Part shown: positions 16,083-24,329 of the stretch, one piece after another
How the letters are laid out: every line of letters starts with the position of its first letter
Position numbering within the stretch: the first letter of the stretch is position 1
Assembly: GCA_002390425.1 (NCBI GenBank)
Contig: DGPL01000024.1
Span: forward strand, 3,426-39,018
Direction of reading: 5' to 3'
Origin: Kordiimonadaceae bacterium UBA4441
GTDB lineage: Bacteria; Pseudomonadota; Alphaproteobacteria; Sphingomonadales; Emcibacteraceae
DNA length: 35,593 nucleotides
Position numbers and translations under genes: made by a program
The notes under the pieces: model-generated
Told to the model about the DNA's origin: nothing
Database searches by the model: none
What the model saw: the letters and a program-made list of their open reading frames with translations, nothing else

Positions 16083-18861
16083 TTAAATTATTGTGCCGCC
16101 TGTGACAGCCAGTACGCGCTGTAATCCATCTTGATATCTTGCCAACCGGTCTTACAAATATGCCGGTGCCGGCCCAAAATTATTTTTTGACGCTTGTAAA
16201 ATTTGGGCACGAATGGGATCGAATGTTAGAGAACGATTAGCACTTTCAATGACATTCAATGAATTTTGTATTTGAGTTAAAATATATTCCGCCTCTTTTT
16301 TAGTGCTAAATGCAAAACCATTATCCAATCTAAGGGCAAAAACACCGCCAAGTTTTTCTGGATCGATCCCTTGGTCTTCTCCCAAATCAAATAAAACTTC
16401 AGGCGAAATTATATTACGTTCTTCAAGTCCTAGTTTTGACAAAGCATCGCGACCATCTGACCCTGATATAAAATCAACTGTCGCGCCGTTTTTCGCCTCT
16501 AATTTTAACGCTGGTCCGTTTTCACCGATTGAAAAGCTGGCTTTTAAATTACGGGTAGATAACGTGTTGATGCGATTAGACAACGTTTCAAATGTATCCC
16601 CCTCGCGGTATTCTACTTTTAATTCGCGACCACCATTAATAGAAATACTAAAATAATCTCCTGCTCTCAAAGACGTTTGTGTCGCAAGATCCCGTTCTTG
16701 GTTGTTATCAGCCAGTCCCGTTGCTAGTCCCAGTGTATCTAAAACTTACGACCCATTTTCAGAAAATGCGACGGCCACACCTTCATTATATCCGCCGGAA
16801 GCCTCTCCTAATTGTTGCTGCCAGATTGTTGCACCAGATGTCGCGTCAATTTTAGCCGTAAAACTATCGCTTAAACCGGTTTTGCTTTCACCGCTTAAGG
16901 TGCCTGAAGTTGTTCCTGCCAAATAGATTGAACCGTTTGATAGCGAAATTCCAGAAACAGTATCCGAGGAACTTGTGCCGACATAAGTCGTCCAATCAGC
17001 GGAAAATCCACCACCATTATCATTTAATTTTGTGATAAAACCGTCGCGACCACCATTGTAACCATCAATGACATTTCCGCCATTTATTGACCCAGATAAC
17101 GTTGTGCCGCTTACGTAAATATCCGTTCCATCAACAATTATATCGGAAATAGATCCACCGTTTAAGTCACCTAAATCATAGCTGGCCAATGTATTATCAA
17201 GGTTATCTTTATCTAATTTTCTAATGACGGCATTACCGTCTTCTTCCGTTAATACCAGTAAATTTCCATCATCCGCGATGGCGATTTGCTTACCAATGTC
17301 ATTATTTGCACCCCCAAATTGGGCCTTATCCAATATAATTCCACTCGCACTTCCCAATTTGAATATGGTTGCATCTTCGCCACCATTTGCTGTGGTGGTT
17401 GCATCTATTCGCCCTGAAACTTGTCCCGTTATAAAAATATCACCATTTGCATCAACAGTTAATCCATTGGCTTGGTCCGTCGCAATCGTATCTATTTGCC
17501 TAGTCCAAAGTTCTTCGCCAGAATTAGAAAATTTAGTGACAAAACTGTCTGTCCCTGAAAAGACATCCGATGCAATTAATTCTTCATTTGTTTTGCCAGC
17601 AATGATTACATTATCATCCGCGTCGATTGCTATATCAAACGCTTCCGCTTCATCGCTCGCGCCTAATAATCTTGACCATAATAAATCGCCTGTTGAAGAA
17701 TATTTTGACAGGAAAACGTCATTTGTCTTTGCACCATTAATTTGTCCTCCAATGTCACCTTCTGTGGTGCCAACAACAAAGCTATTTCCTTGGCTATCAA
17801 TTTTCACAGCTGTTGGGACTGTATTAAAAGGTACTTTTGTCGAAGACGTATCTTGCGCCTCATCATCATCGGCATCTGCCGGAATAACAAAACCATTCGC
17901 GTCGATGCCAACAATCTCTGCACTAAATAATTCTTTCTGGTTTTCGTCATCAAGATTTGTATATTTTGTAAGGCTTCCTTGAGTAATTGCGTTAAAATCA
18001 CTGGATCTAGATGAGCCCGCTACTATTAGGGCGGGATCAGATGATGCCGCACTAAATGATAATTTCTCAATGCCTTCAACATCAAACTTAAGCGCAAACT
18101 TTCCGTCTGAAACTTCTTCAACGGAGGCCCGTGATTTATACTTACTTACTGTTTCACCGTCATCATTAACAGTCGTGACGTCTCTGATTTTTGTGTTAAT
18201 CAAATTTTTTAAATTTTCGAGCGATAAAGTGCCGCTAATTTCTGAAAGATCAATCGTGATATCATCATTATCAGAAATGGTATCGATGTTTATTGTGAAT
18301 TCTTCATCACCATTTAGTCCTACGATTGCGGTTGTCGCACTTATAGCTGCAACGACATTACCCGTGATATCACGTTCGTCTTTACCGAGCCCCACTTCAG
18401 ACGTCACAAAAGACTTCTTTTCACCGGCCAGCAAAATCAACTTATCCAATTCAGTATCACGGACATATTGATCAACTTGTGAAAGACCGGATTGAAATTG
18501 CGTACTTAAACCTGCAATTAACGATGATGACGTTTTACTATCCGACGCATATTCAGCAATTCTTTTTAAGTCATTGAGAGCCGCATTAAAGAGTGAACAA
18601 CGCCTTATTATCTTGATCAAGGCCTGCTTCACGCACTGAGCTTGTGTTTTCGTCAATAAATGATGTTTTGCTTCTTATCTGATTATAACGGCTCAGAAGG
18701 GATCGATCATCTTCTTCTGCCCATGGAGTTATGACAGCTGGACCACGATTAAATGCAGTCGAAGACGACGTTCCAAACGAACTCGTTCCAATGCCATTTT
18801 GGGCGTTAAACTGACTGCCGAGTAACGACACGTTTAAACTGATTAAATTAAAGTCGACCAC
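16083..18861 (-). pseudogene. FlaEY-like beta-propeller protein, broken by one frameshift and two in-frame TAA codons
   Basis: The remains add up to about 925 codons. N-terminal part: GTG at 18861 to a TAA at 18588-18586; the conserved sequence continues in the next frame as NAALNDLKRIAEYASD, a +1 shift at CTTTAAT. Middle: SBBP-type beta-propeller repeats, such as IAIDADDNVIIAGKT and LTVDANGDIFITGQ, between about 16760 and 17830. An in-frame TAA at 16748-16746 interrupts AFSENGS from VLDTLGLATGLADN. The C-terminal domain (LRAGDYFSISINGG) then runs to a second in-frame TAA at 16154-16152, after which DRLARYQDGLQRVLAV continues to a final stop at 16085-16083. The layout matches the alphaproteobacterial FlaEY-type family linked to flagellin regulation. 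Apart from these three lesions the frame is clean, so decay is recent or they are sequencing errors. Confidence 0.75.
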
Positions 18862-18886
18862 TTTTTCTATCTCTGATTTCTTCAGA

Positions 18887-18898
18887 TGCAATATTGCA
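18887..18898. promoter_or_regulatory. Perfect 12-bp palindrome upstream of the FlaEY-like gene
   Basis: TGCAATATTGCA is self-complementary and lies 26 bases before the chosen GTG start at 18861, where an operator could sit. No regulator is known for it here; a chance palindrome in A/T-rich DNA is possible. Confidence 0.25.
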
Positions 18899-19044
18899 CT
18901 ATATAGAATAGTAAGAAATTGTTAACAAAATATGTATTTTCCTTAAGATTTCTCTTATTTTCAGTAAGTTGCTATTGAAAGATAAGCCCGCACCATTTAC
19001 ATCTAAATAAATAAAACTATTAATTATAATATTAGGAATTAAAA

Positions 19045-19350
19045 ATGGGTAACTTTGCTATCATATTAGGTGATTTGGTTTTAACCGTTGCTGGTATCGC
19101 AAAATTCTTATTATTTATTTATATTATTCTAAGTTTATTGATCTCATTTAATGTGATTAATGCTTACAACCAATTCGTAAGTTTGATTTATGGATCTCTT
19201 TATAAATTATTTGAACCAATCCTTTCACCGATTAGAAACTTAATTGGAGGCGGCATGGGTGGATTAGACTTTTCCCCCATTATTGTTTTTCTCTTACTTG
19301 AATTTGGCGCGCGTTTTATAGCTGAAGCAATTTATAGCCTTGCATATTAA
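19045..19350 (+). CDS. YggT family membrane protein
   Basis: A 101-residue protein with two hydrophobic segments (about residues 10-33 and 72-92) and the YggT-type central pattern YGSLYKLFEPILSPIRNLI followed by a Gly-rich turn and LDFSPIIVFLLLEF. YggT proteins are small inner-membrane proteins of unclear role. AGGA precedes the ATG by about nine bases. It is followed after nine bases by folD, so the two probably form an operon; yggT near folD is a recurrent arrangement in alphaproteobacteria. Confidence 0.88.
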   Translation: MGNFAIILGDLVLTVAGIAKFLLFIYIILSLLISFNVINAYNQFVSLIYGSLYKLFEPILSPIRNLIGGGMGGLDFSPIIVFLLLEFGARFIAEAIYSLAY

Positions 19351-19359
19351 GGATTTTCC

Positions 19360-20247
19360 ATGACTGCAGATATCATAGACGGCAAAGCCTTTGCCTCGAA
19401 CTTAAAAGAAAATATTGCCCATAAGGTTGCTCACTTAAAAGAAAATTATAACCTTGTCCCTGGGCTCGCAGTAGTACTTGTCGGTGAGGATCCCGCCAGT
19501 CAGGTTTATGTCAGGAACAAAAATAAATCGACCTTAGCTGCGGGTATGAACAGCTATGAACATCTTATGAATGATGATGTGAGTGAAGCCGACCTTATCG
19601 CTAAAGTTGAAGAGCTTAATAACGACCCTAAAGTTCATGGCATACTGGTTCAGCTACCGCTTCCAAAACATATTAACGAAGCCGCGGTTATAGAAAGCAT
19701 TGCGCCCGAAAAAGACGTGGATGGATTTCATGTGATCAATTCAGGTCTTCTGGCAACCGGCGGAAAAGGAATGGTTCCCTGTACGCCACTCGGCTGCATT
19801 ATGATGCTTAAAGATAAGTTGGGGAATTTAAGTGGACTTGATGCCGTGGTGGTTGGCCGCTCAAATATCGTTGGAAAGCCAATGGCTCAGCTTTTACTCA
19901 ATGAAAGCTGTACTGTCACAATAGCCCACAGCCGCACAAAAAATTTAGCCGAAGTCGTGGGGCGATCTGATATTGTTGTTGCTGCCGTCGGTGTTCCTGA
20001 ACTTGTTAAAGGTGACTGGATTAAAGAAGGTGCAACCGTTATCGATGTTGGCATCAATCGTATTGAAAAAGAGGACGGCAAAACCAAACTCGTTGGTGAT
20101 GTTGACTTTGAAGAAGCATCAAAACGAGCGGGTGCCATTACTCCGGTTCCTGGCGGCGTAGGCCCGATGACAATCGCTGTATTGCTTGCCAATACGGTAA
20201 CAGCCGCCTGTCGTCAAGCAGGGGTCGACGAGCCCCTTAACTGCTAA
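19360..20247 (+). CDS. folD: Methylenetetrahydrofolate dehydrogenase / methenyl-THF cyclohydrolase
   Basis: This 295-residue bifunctional cytosolic enzyme oxidises 5,10-methylene-THF with NADP and hydrolyses the methenyl form to 10-formyl-THF, supplying one-carbon units for purines and formyl-Met. Diagnostic segments are AVVLVGEDPASQVYVRNK with the catalytic Lys just after it (KNKSTLAAG context), HGILVQLPLPKHI, VVVGRSNIVGKPMAQLL (NADP binding), and TPVPGGVGPMTIAVLLANT. AAGGA lies upstream of ATG 19360. Normal length. Linked to kbl-tdh only loosely, through glycine and one-carbon metabolism. Confidence 0.97.
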   Translation: MTADIIDGKAFASNLKENIAHKVAHLKENYNLVPGLAVVLVGEDPASQVYVRNKNKSTLAAGMNSYEHLMNDDVSEADLIAKVEELNNDPKVHGILVQLPLPKHINEAAVIESIAPEKDVDGFHVINSGLLATGGKGMVPCTPLGCIMMLKDKLGNLSGLDAVVVGRSNIVGKPMAQLLLNESCTVTIAHSRTKNLAEVVGRSDIVVAAVGVPELVKGDWIKEGATVIDVGINRIEKEDGKTKLVGDVDFEEASKRAGAITPVPGGVGPMTIAVLLANTVTAACRQAGVDEPLNC

Positions 20248-20312
20248 TCAAAATAATATTTGCTATATTTTTTAATTCGTGTACCTCTTATTTATGAAGT
20301 AAAGAGAGCACG

Positions 20313-21701
20313 ATGACGACACCAGAAACACATTACGGCAAATGGGATAGCATCCGCATAAAAAGGCAGTTTTCGCAACTGGTTAGCCTTTCGCTGCCTA
20401 TTATCATGCAACGTCTAGGGATTATGACTTTAGGGATCGTCGACACGGCGATGGTGGCGCGTTTTTCCTCAACTGAAGTAGCTTATCAAGGAATCGCCAA
20501 CAGTGCGATCGGCTCAACTCTAATCGTGGCCACAATCGGTCTAATGATGGGCACAATGGTGCTCACATCAAACGCATATGGCGCAAAAGATTATAAGAGG
20601 TGCGGACGCATTTTACGACGGTCCATTCCTTATGGGTTTGGTATTGGTATTGTTTGCATGAGTGTTTGTTTATTTGGGGAAAAAATCCTGCTTATGGTGG
20701 GCCAAACCACCGACATTGCAAGAGGCGGTGGAGAAGTTGCTCAGGTTCTATCCATTGGACTTCTGATGACAGGAGTCATGTTAGGGTGTCAGTTTTTTCT
20801 AGAAGGTATTAATCGTCCACTTCCAGGAATGGTTTTCATGATGATCGCCAATGTGCTTAATATTTTTCTCAATTGGGTTCTTGTATGGGGATATCTTGGA
20901 TTTGATCCTATGGGGGCGGTTGGCTCTGCTTGGGCAACCAGCATCATCAGAACATTTTTAACAGTGGCCATGTTTATTTATATTTTCATGAAATTAGACC
21001 GGGAAAAATACGGCATTTTTGATAAAGTCAGTTTAAAATGGTCAGATTGGACAAAACACCGACATATTGGATATGCAGCAGGTATGACCAATACGATAGA
21101 GCATCTTGGATTTGCTGCACTTTATGTATTTGCAGGGTATCTTGGTAATGTCAGTCTTGGTGCATTAACGATTGCGTTTACCGTTTTTGGCGTTCCTTTT
21201 ATGATTTGTTATGGCGTGGCAGGGGCAACATCCGTTCGCGTTGGCATTGCTATGGGACGCGGCGATCATCAAGATATGGCCTTAGCCGGCCTGTGTGGTA
21301 TTGCATTTAACGGTATGATTTGTATCCCGATGATGGCAATTTTATATTTTTTCCCGGATGTAATTGCGGGACTATTTACTGACGATGCAATTTTAATTGC
21401 GGCAACTATTCCTCTCATTGCCTTATCTGTATGGATGCTCTTTCTTGATACGGCCCAAACCGTTATAGGCAATGCCTTGAGAGGTGCACAAGATATTTGG
21501 GTTCCGGCAATATTTTACTTTATCTGTTATAGTGCTCTTATGATCCCACTCGCTTATTATTTGACATTTATATTAGATCATAAGACCATTGGCCTGATTG
21601 AATGTATTATTTATGCGAGCTTCTTGTCGATGGTCCTTTTAAGCTCGCGTTTCTTTTACCTAACGATGATTAAAAAACCAACATATGATACAACACAATA
21701 G
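20313..21701 (+). CDS. MATE family efflux transporter
   Basis: A 462-residue protein with about twelve hydrophobic segments in two repeated halves, typical of MATE (NorM-like) exporters that use sodium or proton gradients to expel organic cations, drugs or metabolites. N-terminal LSLPIIMQRLGIMTLGIVDTAM and the mid-protein ALTIAFTVFGVPFMICYG followed by GATSVRVGIAMGRGD fit the family. AGAGAG lies upstream of ATG 20313. Its end overlaps the start of plsC by 17 bases, so translation of the two is likely coupled. Substrate cannot be assigned. Confidence 0.9.
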   Translation: MTTPETHYGKWDSIRIKRQFSQLVSLSLPIIMQRLGIMTLGIVDTAMVARFSSTEVAYQGIANSAIGSTLIVATIGLMMGTMVLTSNAYGAKDYKRCGRILRRSIPYGFGIGIVCMSVCLFGEKILLMVGQTTDIARGGGEVAQVLSIGLLMTGVMLGCQFFLEGINRPLPGMVFMMIANVLNIFLNWVLVWGYLGFDPMGAVGSAWATSIIRTFLTVAMFIYIFMKLDREKYGIFDKVSLKWSDWTKHRHIGYAAGMTNTIEHLGFAALYVFAGYLGNVSLGALTIAFTVFGVPFMICYGVAGATSVRVGIAMGRGDHQDMALAGLCGIAFNGMICIPMMAILYFFPDVIAGLFTDDAILIAATIPLIALSVWMLFLDTAQTVIGNALRGAQDIWVPAIFYFICYSALMIPLAYYLTFILDHKTIGLIECIIYASFLSMVLLSSRFFYLTMIKKPTYDTTQ

Positions 21702-22425
21702 AAAACTCTCATTATCCATAGTCATTCGCTCTATAGTGTTTAATAGCTTTTTTTATCTTTATATTACCTTTGGGGTAATCTTTTGGCTGGTTCCATTATC
21801 CTTTAAAAAATCCCCTAAACCGATGCGAAACGCCATTGGCACGATGATTGATATAATTATTTTAATGTATGAAAAGGTCGCTAATATTAAAATTGAAGAG
21901 CGTGGCATAGAAAATATTCCCCAAGATAAAGGGTTTATTTATTGCAGCAAACATATGAGCAATATGGACGCGCTCATCCTTTATCGACGTTCTCCTAACT
22001 TAACGGCACTCGCTAAAAAAGAGCTTTTCCGCGTTCCTTTATTAAATCTTGTATTTAAAAAAATGGGTGTGATTGCTATTAACCGTGGTGCAAGTGAAGC
22101 ACAAAAACAAACACCTATAATTGCAAAAATCTTAATAGATCAAAAAACACCACTTATTATTTTTGCAGAAGGCACACGAACCGTGGTCGGGGAAAGACGC
22201 CCTTTAAAATCTGGTGCCTATTATTATCAAAAAGAAGCTGACCTTGATGTAATTGTTGCCGCACATAATGCAGGTGTTTGTTGGCCCAAAAAATCCTGGA
22301 TCAAGTGGCCCGGTAAATTGATCATGGAATATTCAAAACCGATGCCTAAAAACCTCAATAAAGAAGATTTTATGGATGAACTCGGGCGCCGACTTTTGGA
22401 CCGTAGTGAAGAATTAATGTTGTAA
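21685..22425 (+). CDS. plsC: 1-acyl-sn-glycerol-3-phosphate acyltransferase
   Basis: This 246-residue membrane-bound enzyme acylates lysophosphatidate to phosphatidate in phospholipid synthesis. The acyltransferase signature HX4D is His90 to Asp95 (KHMSNMDAL), followed by the second block AINRGASE and FAEGTRT near residue 150. A hydrophobic anchor is at about residues 12-38. The ATG at 21685 lies inside the end of the MATE gene, giving a 17-base overlap. A hairpin with a T run follows at 22432-22460. I call it PlsC by motif; related lyso-lipid acyltransferases share this signature. Confidence 0.88.
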   Translation: MIQHNRKLSLSIVIRSIVFNSFFYLYITFGVIFWLVPLSFKKSPKPMRNAIGTMIDIIILMYEKVANIKIEERGIENIPQDKGFIYCSKHMSNMDALILYRRSPNLTALAKKELFRVPLLNLVFKKMGVIAINRGASEAQKQTPIIAKILIDQKTPLIIFAEGTRTVVGERRPLKSGAYYYQKEADLDVIVAAHNAGVCWPKKSWIKWPGKLIMEYSKPMPKNLNKEDFMDELGRRLLDRSEELML

Positions 22426-22431
22426 GCCATC

Positions 22432-22460
22432 AAGAAGTTCAATATAGTGAACTTCTTTTT
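22432..22460 (+). terminator. Hairpin with T run between plsC and the XRE-cupin gene (terminator and possible operator)
   Basis: A perfect 10-bp stem, AAGAAGTTCA (22432-22441) with TGAACTTCTT (22448-22457), is followed by TTT, giving five consecutive T. It ends only 14 bases before the XRE-cupin start. It can end plsC transcription, but its core TTCA-N6-TGAA resembles the TTCA-N5-TGAA palindrome at 23095-23109, so it may also be an operator. Confidence 0.65.
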
Positions 22461-22474
22461 AAGAAAGTATATTT

Positions 22475-23047
22475 ATGGCACAGCAACAATTACCAGATAT
22501 CGGTAAAACCATTAAACAATTAAGGTCCGCGAAAAATTTGACACTTGATCAATTAGCAGAGAGCAGCGGTGTGTCCAAATCCATGCTCTCGCAAATAGAG
22601 CGCAATAAAACGAACCCTACTGTGGGCACATTATGGAGTTTAACGGAAGCACTGAATATTGATATTGGTGACTTGCTGGGCGCGTCCCCTAAAAAAAATG
22701 ATATTAGAGATAATATAACTGTCATTAAATCTCATCAAACACCAGAGATACAAAGTGCTGATGGCCTTTGTACACTTCGAATATTAGGTCCACTTAATCT
22801 TGTTTCAAAAGTAGAATGGTATGAGGTTAATATGGAAAAAGGCGGCTTGCTTAATTCTGATCCCCACAGCAAAGGCACTCAAGAACATTTAACAGTCTTG
22901 CGTGGCTCTGTGGTAATATCGACCGAAGACGAAGAAAAAATATTAGAAGCAGGCGATACCGCAAGATATAATGCAGACTGCCAACACTTTATAAAAAATA
23001 ATGAAGAATGGCCTGCTCAGGCACTCTTAATAGTTCATACGCCATAA
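22475..23047 (+). CDS. XRE-family regulator with C-terminal cupin domain
   Basis: A 190-residue transcription factor. Residues about 9-62 form an XRE/Cro-type helix-turn-helix (LDQLAESSGVSKSMLSQIER, then TNPTVGTLWSLTEALN). Residues about 110-185 form a cupin beta-barrel of the effector-sensing kind (TQEHLTVLRGSVVIS, EAGDTARYNADCQHFIKN). Such regulators often control the adjacent catabolic operon in response to its substrate or product. Here that neighbour is kbl-tdh, 77 bases downstream on the same strand, so threonine or glycine sensing is my inference. Only a weak ribosome site (AAGAAAG) is seen. Palindromes flank the gene on both sides. Confidence 0.88.
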   Translation: MAQQQLPDIGKTIKQLRSAKNLTLDQLAESSGVSKSMLSQIERNKTNPTVGTLWSLTEALNIDIGDLLGASPKKNDIRDNITVIKSHQTPEIQSADGLCTLRILGPLNLVSKVEWYEVNMEKGGLLNSDPHSKGTQEHLTVLRGSVVISTEDEEKILEAGDTARYNADCQHFIKNNEEWPAQALLIVHTP

Positions 23048-23093
23048 TTAAATATAATATATTGGATATTTTGTTTAATATATTATATTTAAT
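23047..23093. repeat. 17-bp perfect inverted repeat of A/T only, between the XRE-cupin gene and kbl
   Basis: The arms ATTAAATATAATATATT (23047-23063) and its reverse complement (23077-23093) are separated by 13 bases. The left arm begins at the stop codon of the regulator gene. A stem of A/T pairs with no clean T run is a poor terminator, so protein binding or a DNA-opening element is possible. Confidence 0.6.
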
Positions 23094-23094
23094 G

Positions 23095-23109
23095 ATTCAT
23101 ATATTGAAT
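23095..23109. promoter_or_regulatory. Candidate operator in front of kbl
   Basis: ATTCA-TATAT-TGAAT (5-bp arms) lies 15 bases before the kbl ATG. It shares TTCA...TGAA half-sites with the hairpin ahead of the XRE-cupin gene (22432-22457). A shared binding site for that regulator is inferred, not shown. Confidence 0.35.
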
Positions 23110-23124
23110 TAATTGGAGATGGTC

Positions 23125-24321
23125 ATGTCAAACCGCTACAAAAATTTCTTAAATGAACAACTTTCGTCCTTAAAAGATGAAGGCCTTTATAAATCTGAAA
23201 GAGTGATAACCACGCCGCAACAAGCCGCTGTGAAAGTAAGTTCATCCAATGAGAATGAATTTATTAATTTTTGCGCCAATAACTACTTAGGCCTTTCCAA
23301 TGATAAAACGCTCGTTGAAACGGCAAAGTCCGCACTTGACCAATATGGGTATGGTATGTCCTCAGTCCGTTTTATATGTGGCACACAAGATATTCATAAA
23401 GAGTTAGAACAAAAATTAGCTACATTCTTAAAAATGGAAGACGTTATTCTTTATCCTAGTTGTTTTGATGCTAATGCGGGTCTTTTTGAAACGCTATTCG
23501 GTCCAGAAGATGCCATCATTTCGGACGCTCTTAATCATGCAAGTATTATTGACGGTGTCCGCCTTTGTAAAGCAAAACGCTTTCGTTATGCCAATAATGA
23601 TATGGATGCTTTGGAAAATTGCCTTAAAGAAGCATCGGATGCCAGATTTCGTTTAATTGCAACTGATGGTGTTTTCTCTATGGACGGAATCCTCGCAAAC
23701 TTGCCAGCCATTTGTGATTTAGCAGAAAAATATGACGCTATGGTCATGGTAGATGATAGTCATGCCGTTGGCTTTACAGGCGAAACTGGTGCTGGGACCC
23801 CTGAATATTTTGGGGTTCAAGACCGCATCGATATCATTACAGGTACGCTCGGAAAAGCCATGGGTGGTGCGTCAGGTGGTTATACAGCCGCATCCGCTGA
23901 AGTTGTTGAATGGTTGCGCCAACGTTCTAGGCCTTATCTCTTTTCTAATACTCTTGCACCGGTTATTGCTGCAACGTCATGTAAAGTAATTGACCTTCTT
24001 TTAGAACGACGTGAGTTACTGACTAAACTACGAGAGAATAGCGCTCATTTTAGAGAAAAAATGACAGATCTTGGCTTCAAACTAGCGGGGGCAGATCATG
24101 CGATCATACCCGTCATGCTTGGTGATGCGAAGCTTGCATCAGAAATGGCAGAGCGGCTTTTAAAAGAAGGTATATTTGTTATTGGTTTTTCTTTTCCAGT
24201 TGTCCCAAAAGGTGAAGCGCGTATCCGTACGCAGATGTCAGCGGCCCACAGCCGAGAGCAACTAGATCACGCCATTAATGCATTTGCTAAAATTGGCCGT
24301 GAACTTTCCATCATTGAATAG
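23125..24321 (+). CDS. kbl: 2-amino-3-ketobutyrate CoA ligase (glycine C-acetyltransferase)
   Basis: This 398-residue PLP enzyme cleaves 2-amino-3-ketobutyrate with CoA to glycine and acetyl-CoA, the second step of threonine degradation. The PLP lysine is Lys244 in TLGKAMGGASGGY, at the same number as in E. coli Kbl, and the length is also identical. Other landmarks are YGYGMSSVRFICGTQDIHKE, DALNHASIIDG and DDSHAVGFTG. I chose ATG 23125, six bases after GGAG; the in-frame TTG at 23113 overlaps that ribosome site. tdh follows after eight bases, forming the classical operon. Confidence 0.96.
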   Translation: MSNRYKNFLNEQLSSLKDEGLYKSERVITTPQQAAVKVSSSNENEFINFCANNYLGLSNDKTLVETAKSALDQYGYGMSSVRFICGTQDIHKELEQKLATFLKMEDVILYPSCFDANAGLFETLFGPEDAIISDALNHASIIDGVRLCKAKRFRYANNDMDALENCLKEASDARFRLIATDGVFSMDGILANLPAICDLAEKYDAMVMVDDSHAVGFTGETGAGTPEYFGVQDRIDIITGTLGKAMGGASGGYTAASAEVVEWLRQRSRPYLFSNTLAPVIAATSCKVIDLLLERRELLTKLRENSAHFREKMTDLGFKLAGADHAIIPVMLGDAKLASEMAERLLKEGIFVIGFSFPVVPKGEARIRTQMSAAHSREQLDHAINAFAKIGRELSIIE

Positions 24322-24329
24322 GTGTCATT

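Noticed and set aside
17224..17982. A 252-codon open frame on the plus strand inside the FlaEY-like region
   Set aside because: It is antisense to clear beta-propeller coding sequence, is Ser/Pro-rich low-complexity, and has no ribosome site; it is a by-product of codon bias on the other strand.
16083..18861. Alternative genetic code reading TAA as an amino acid
   Set aside because: Other genes in the window, such as polA, nadB, nrdB and msrB, end properly at TAA and contain no internal TAA.
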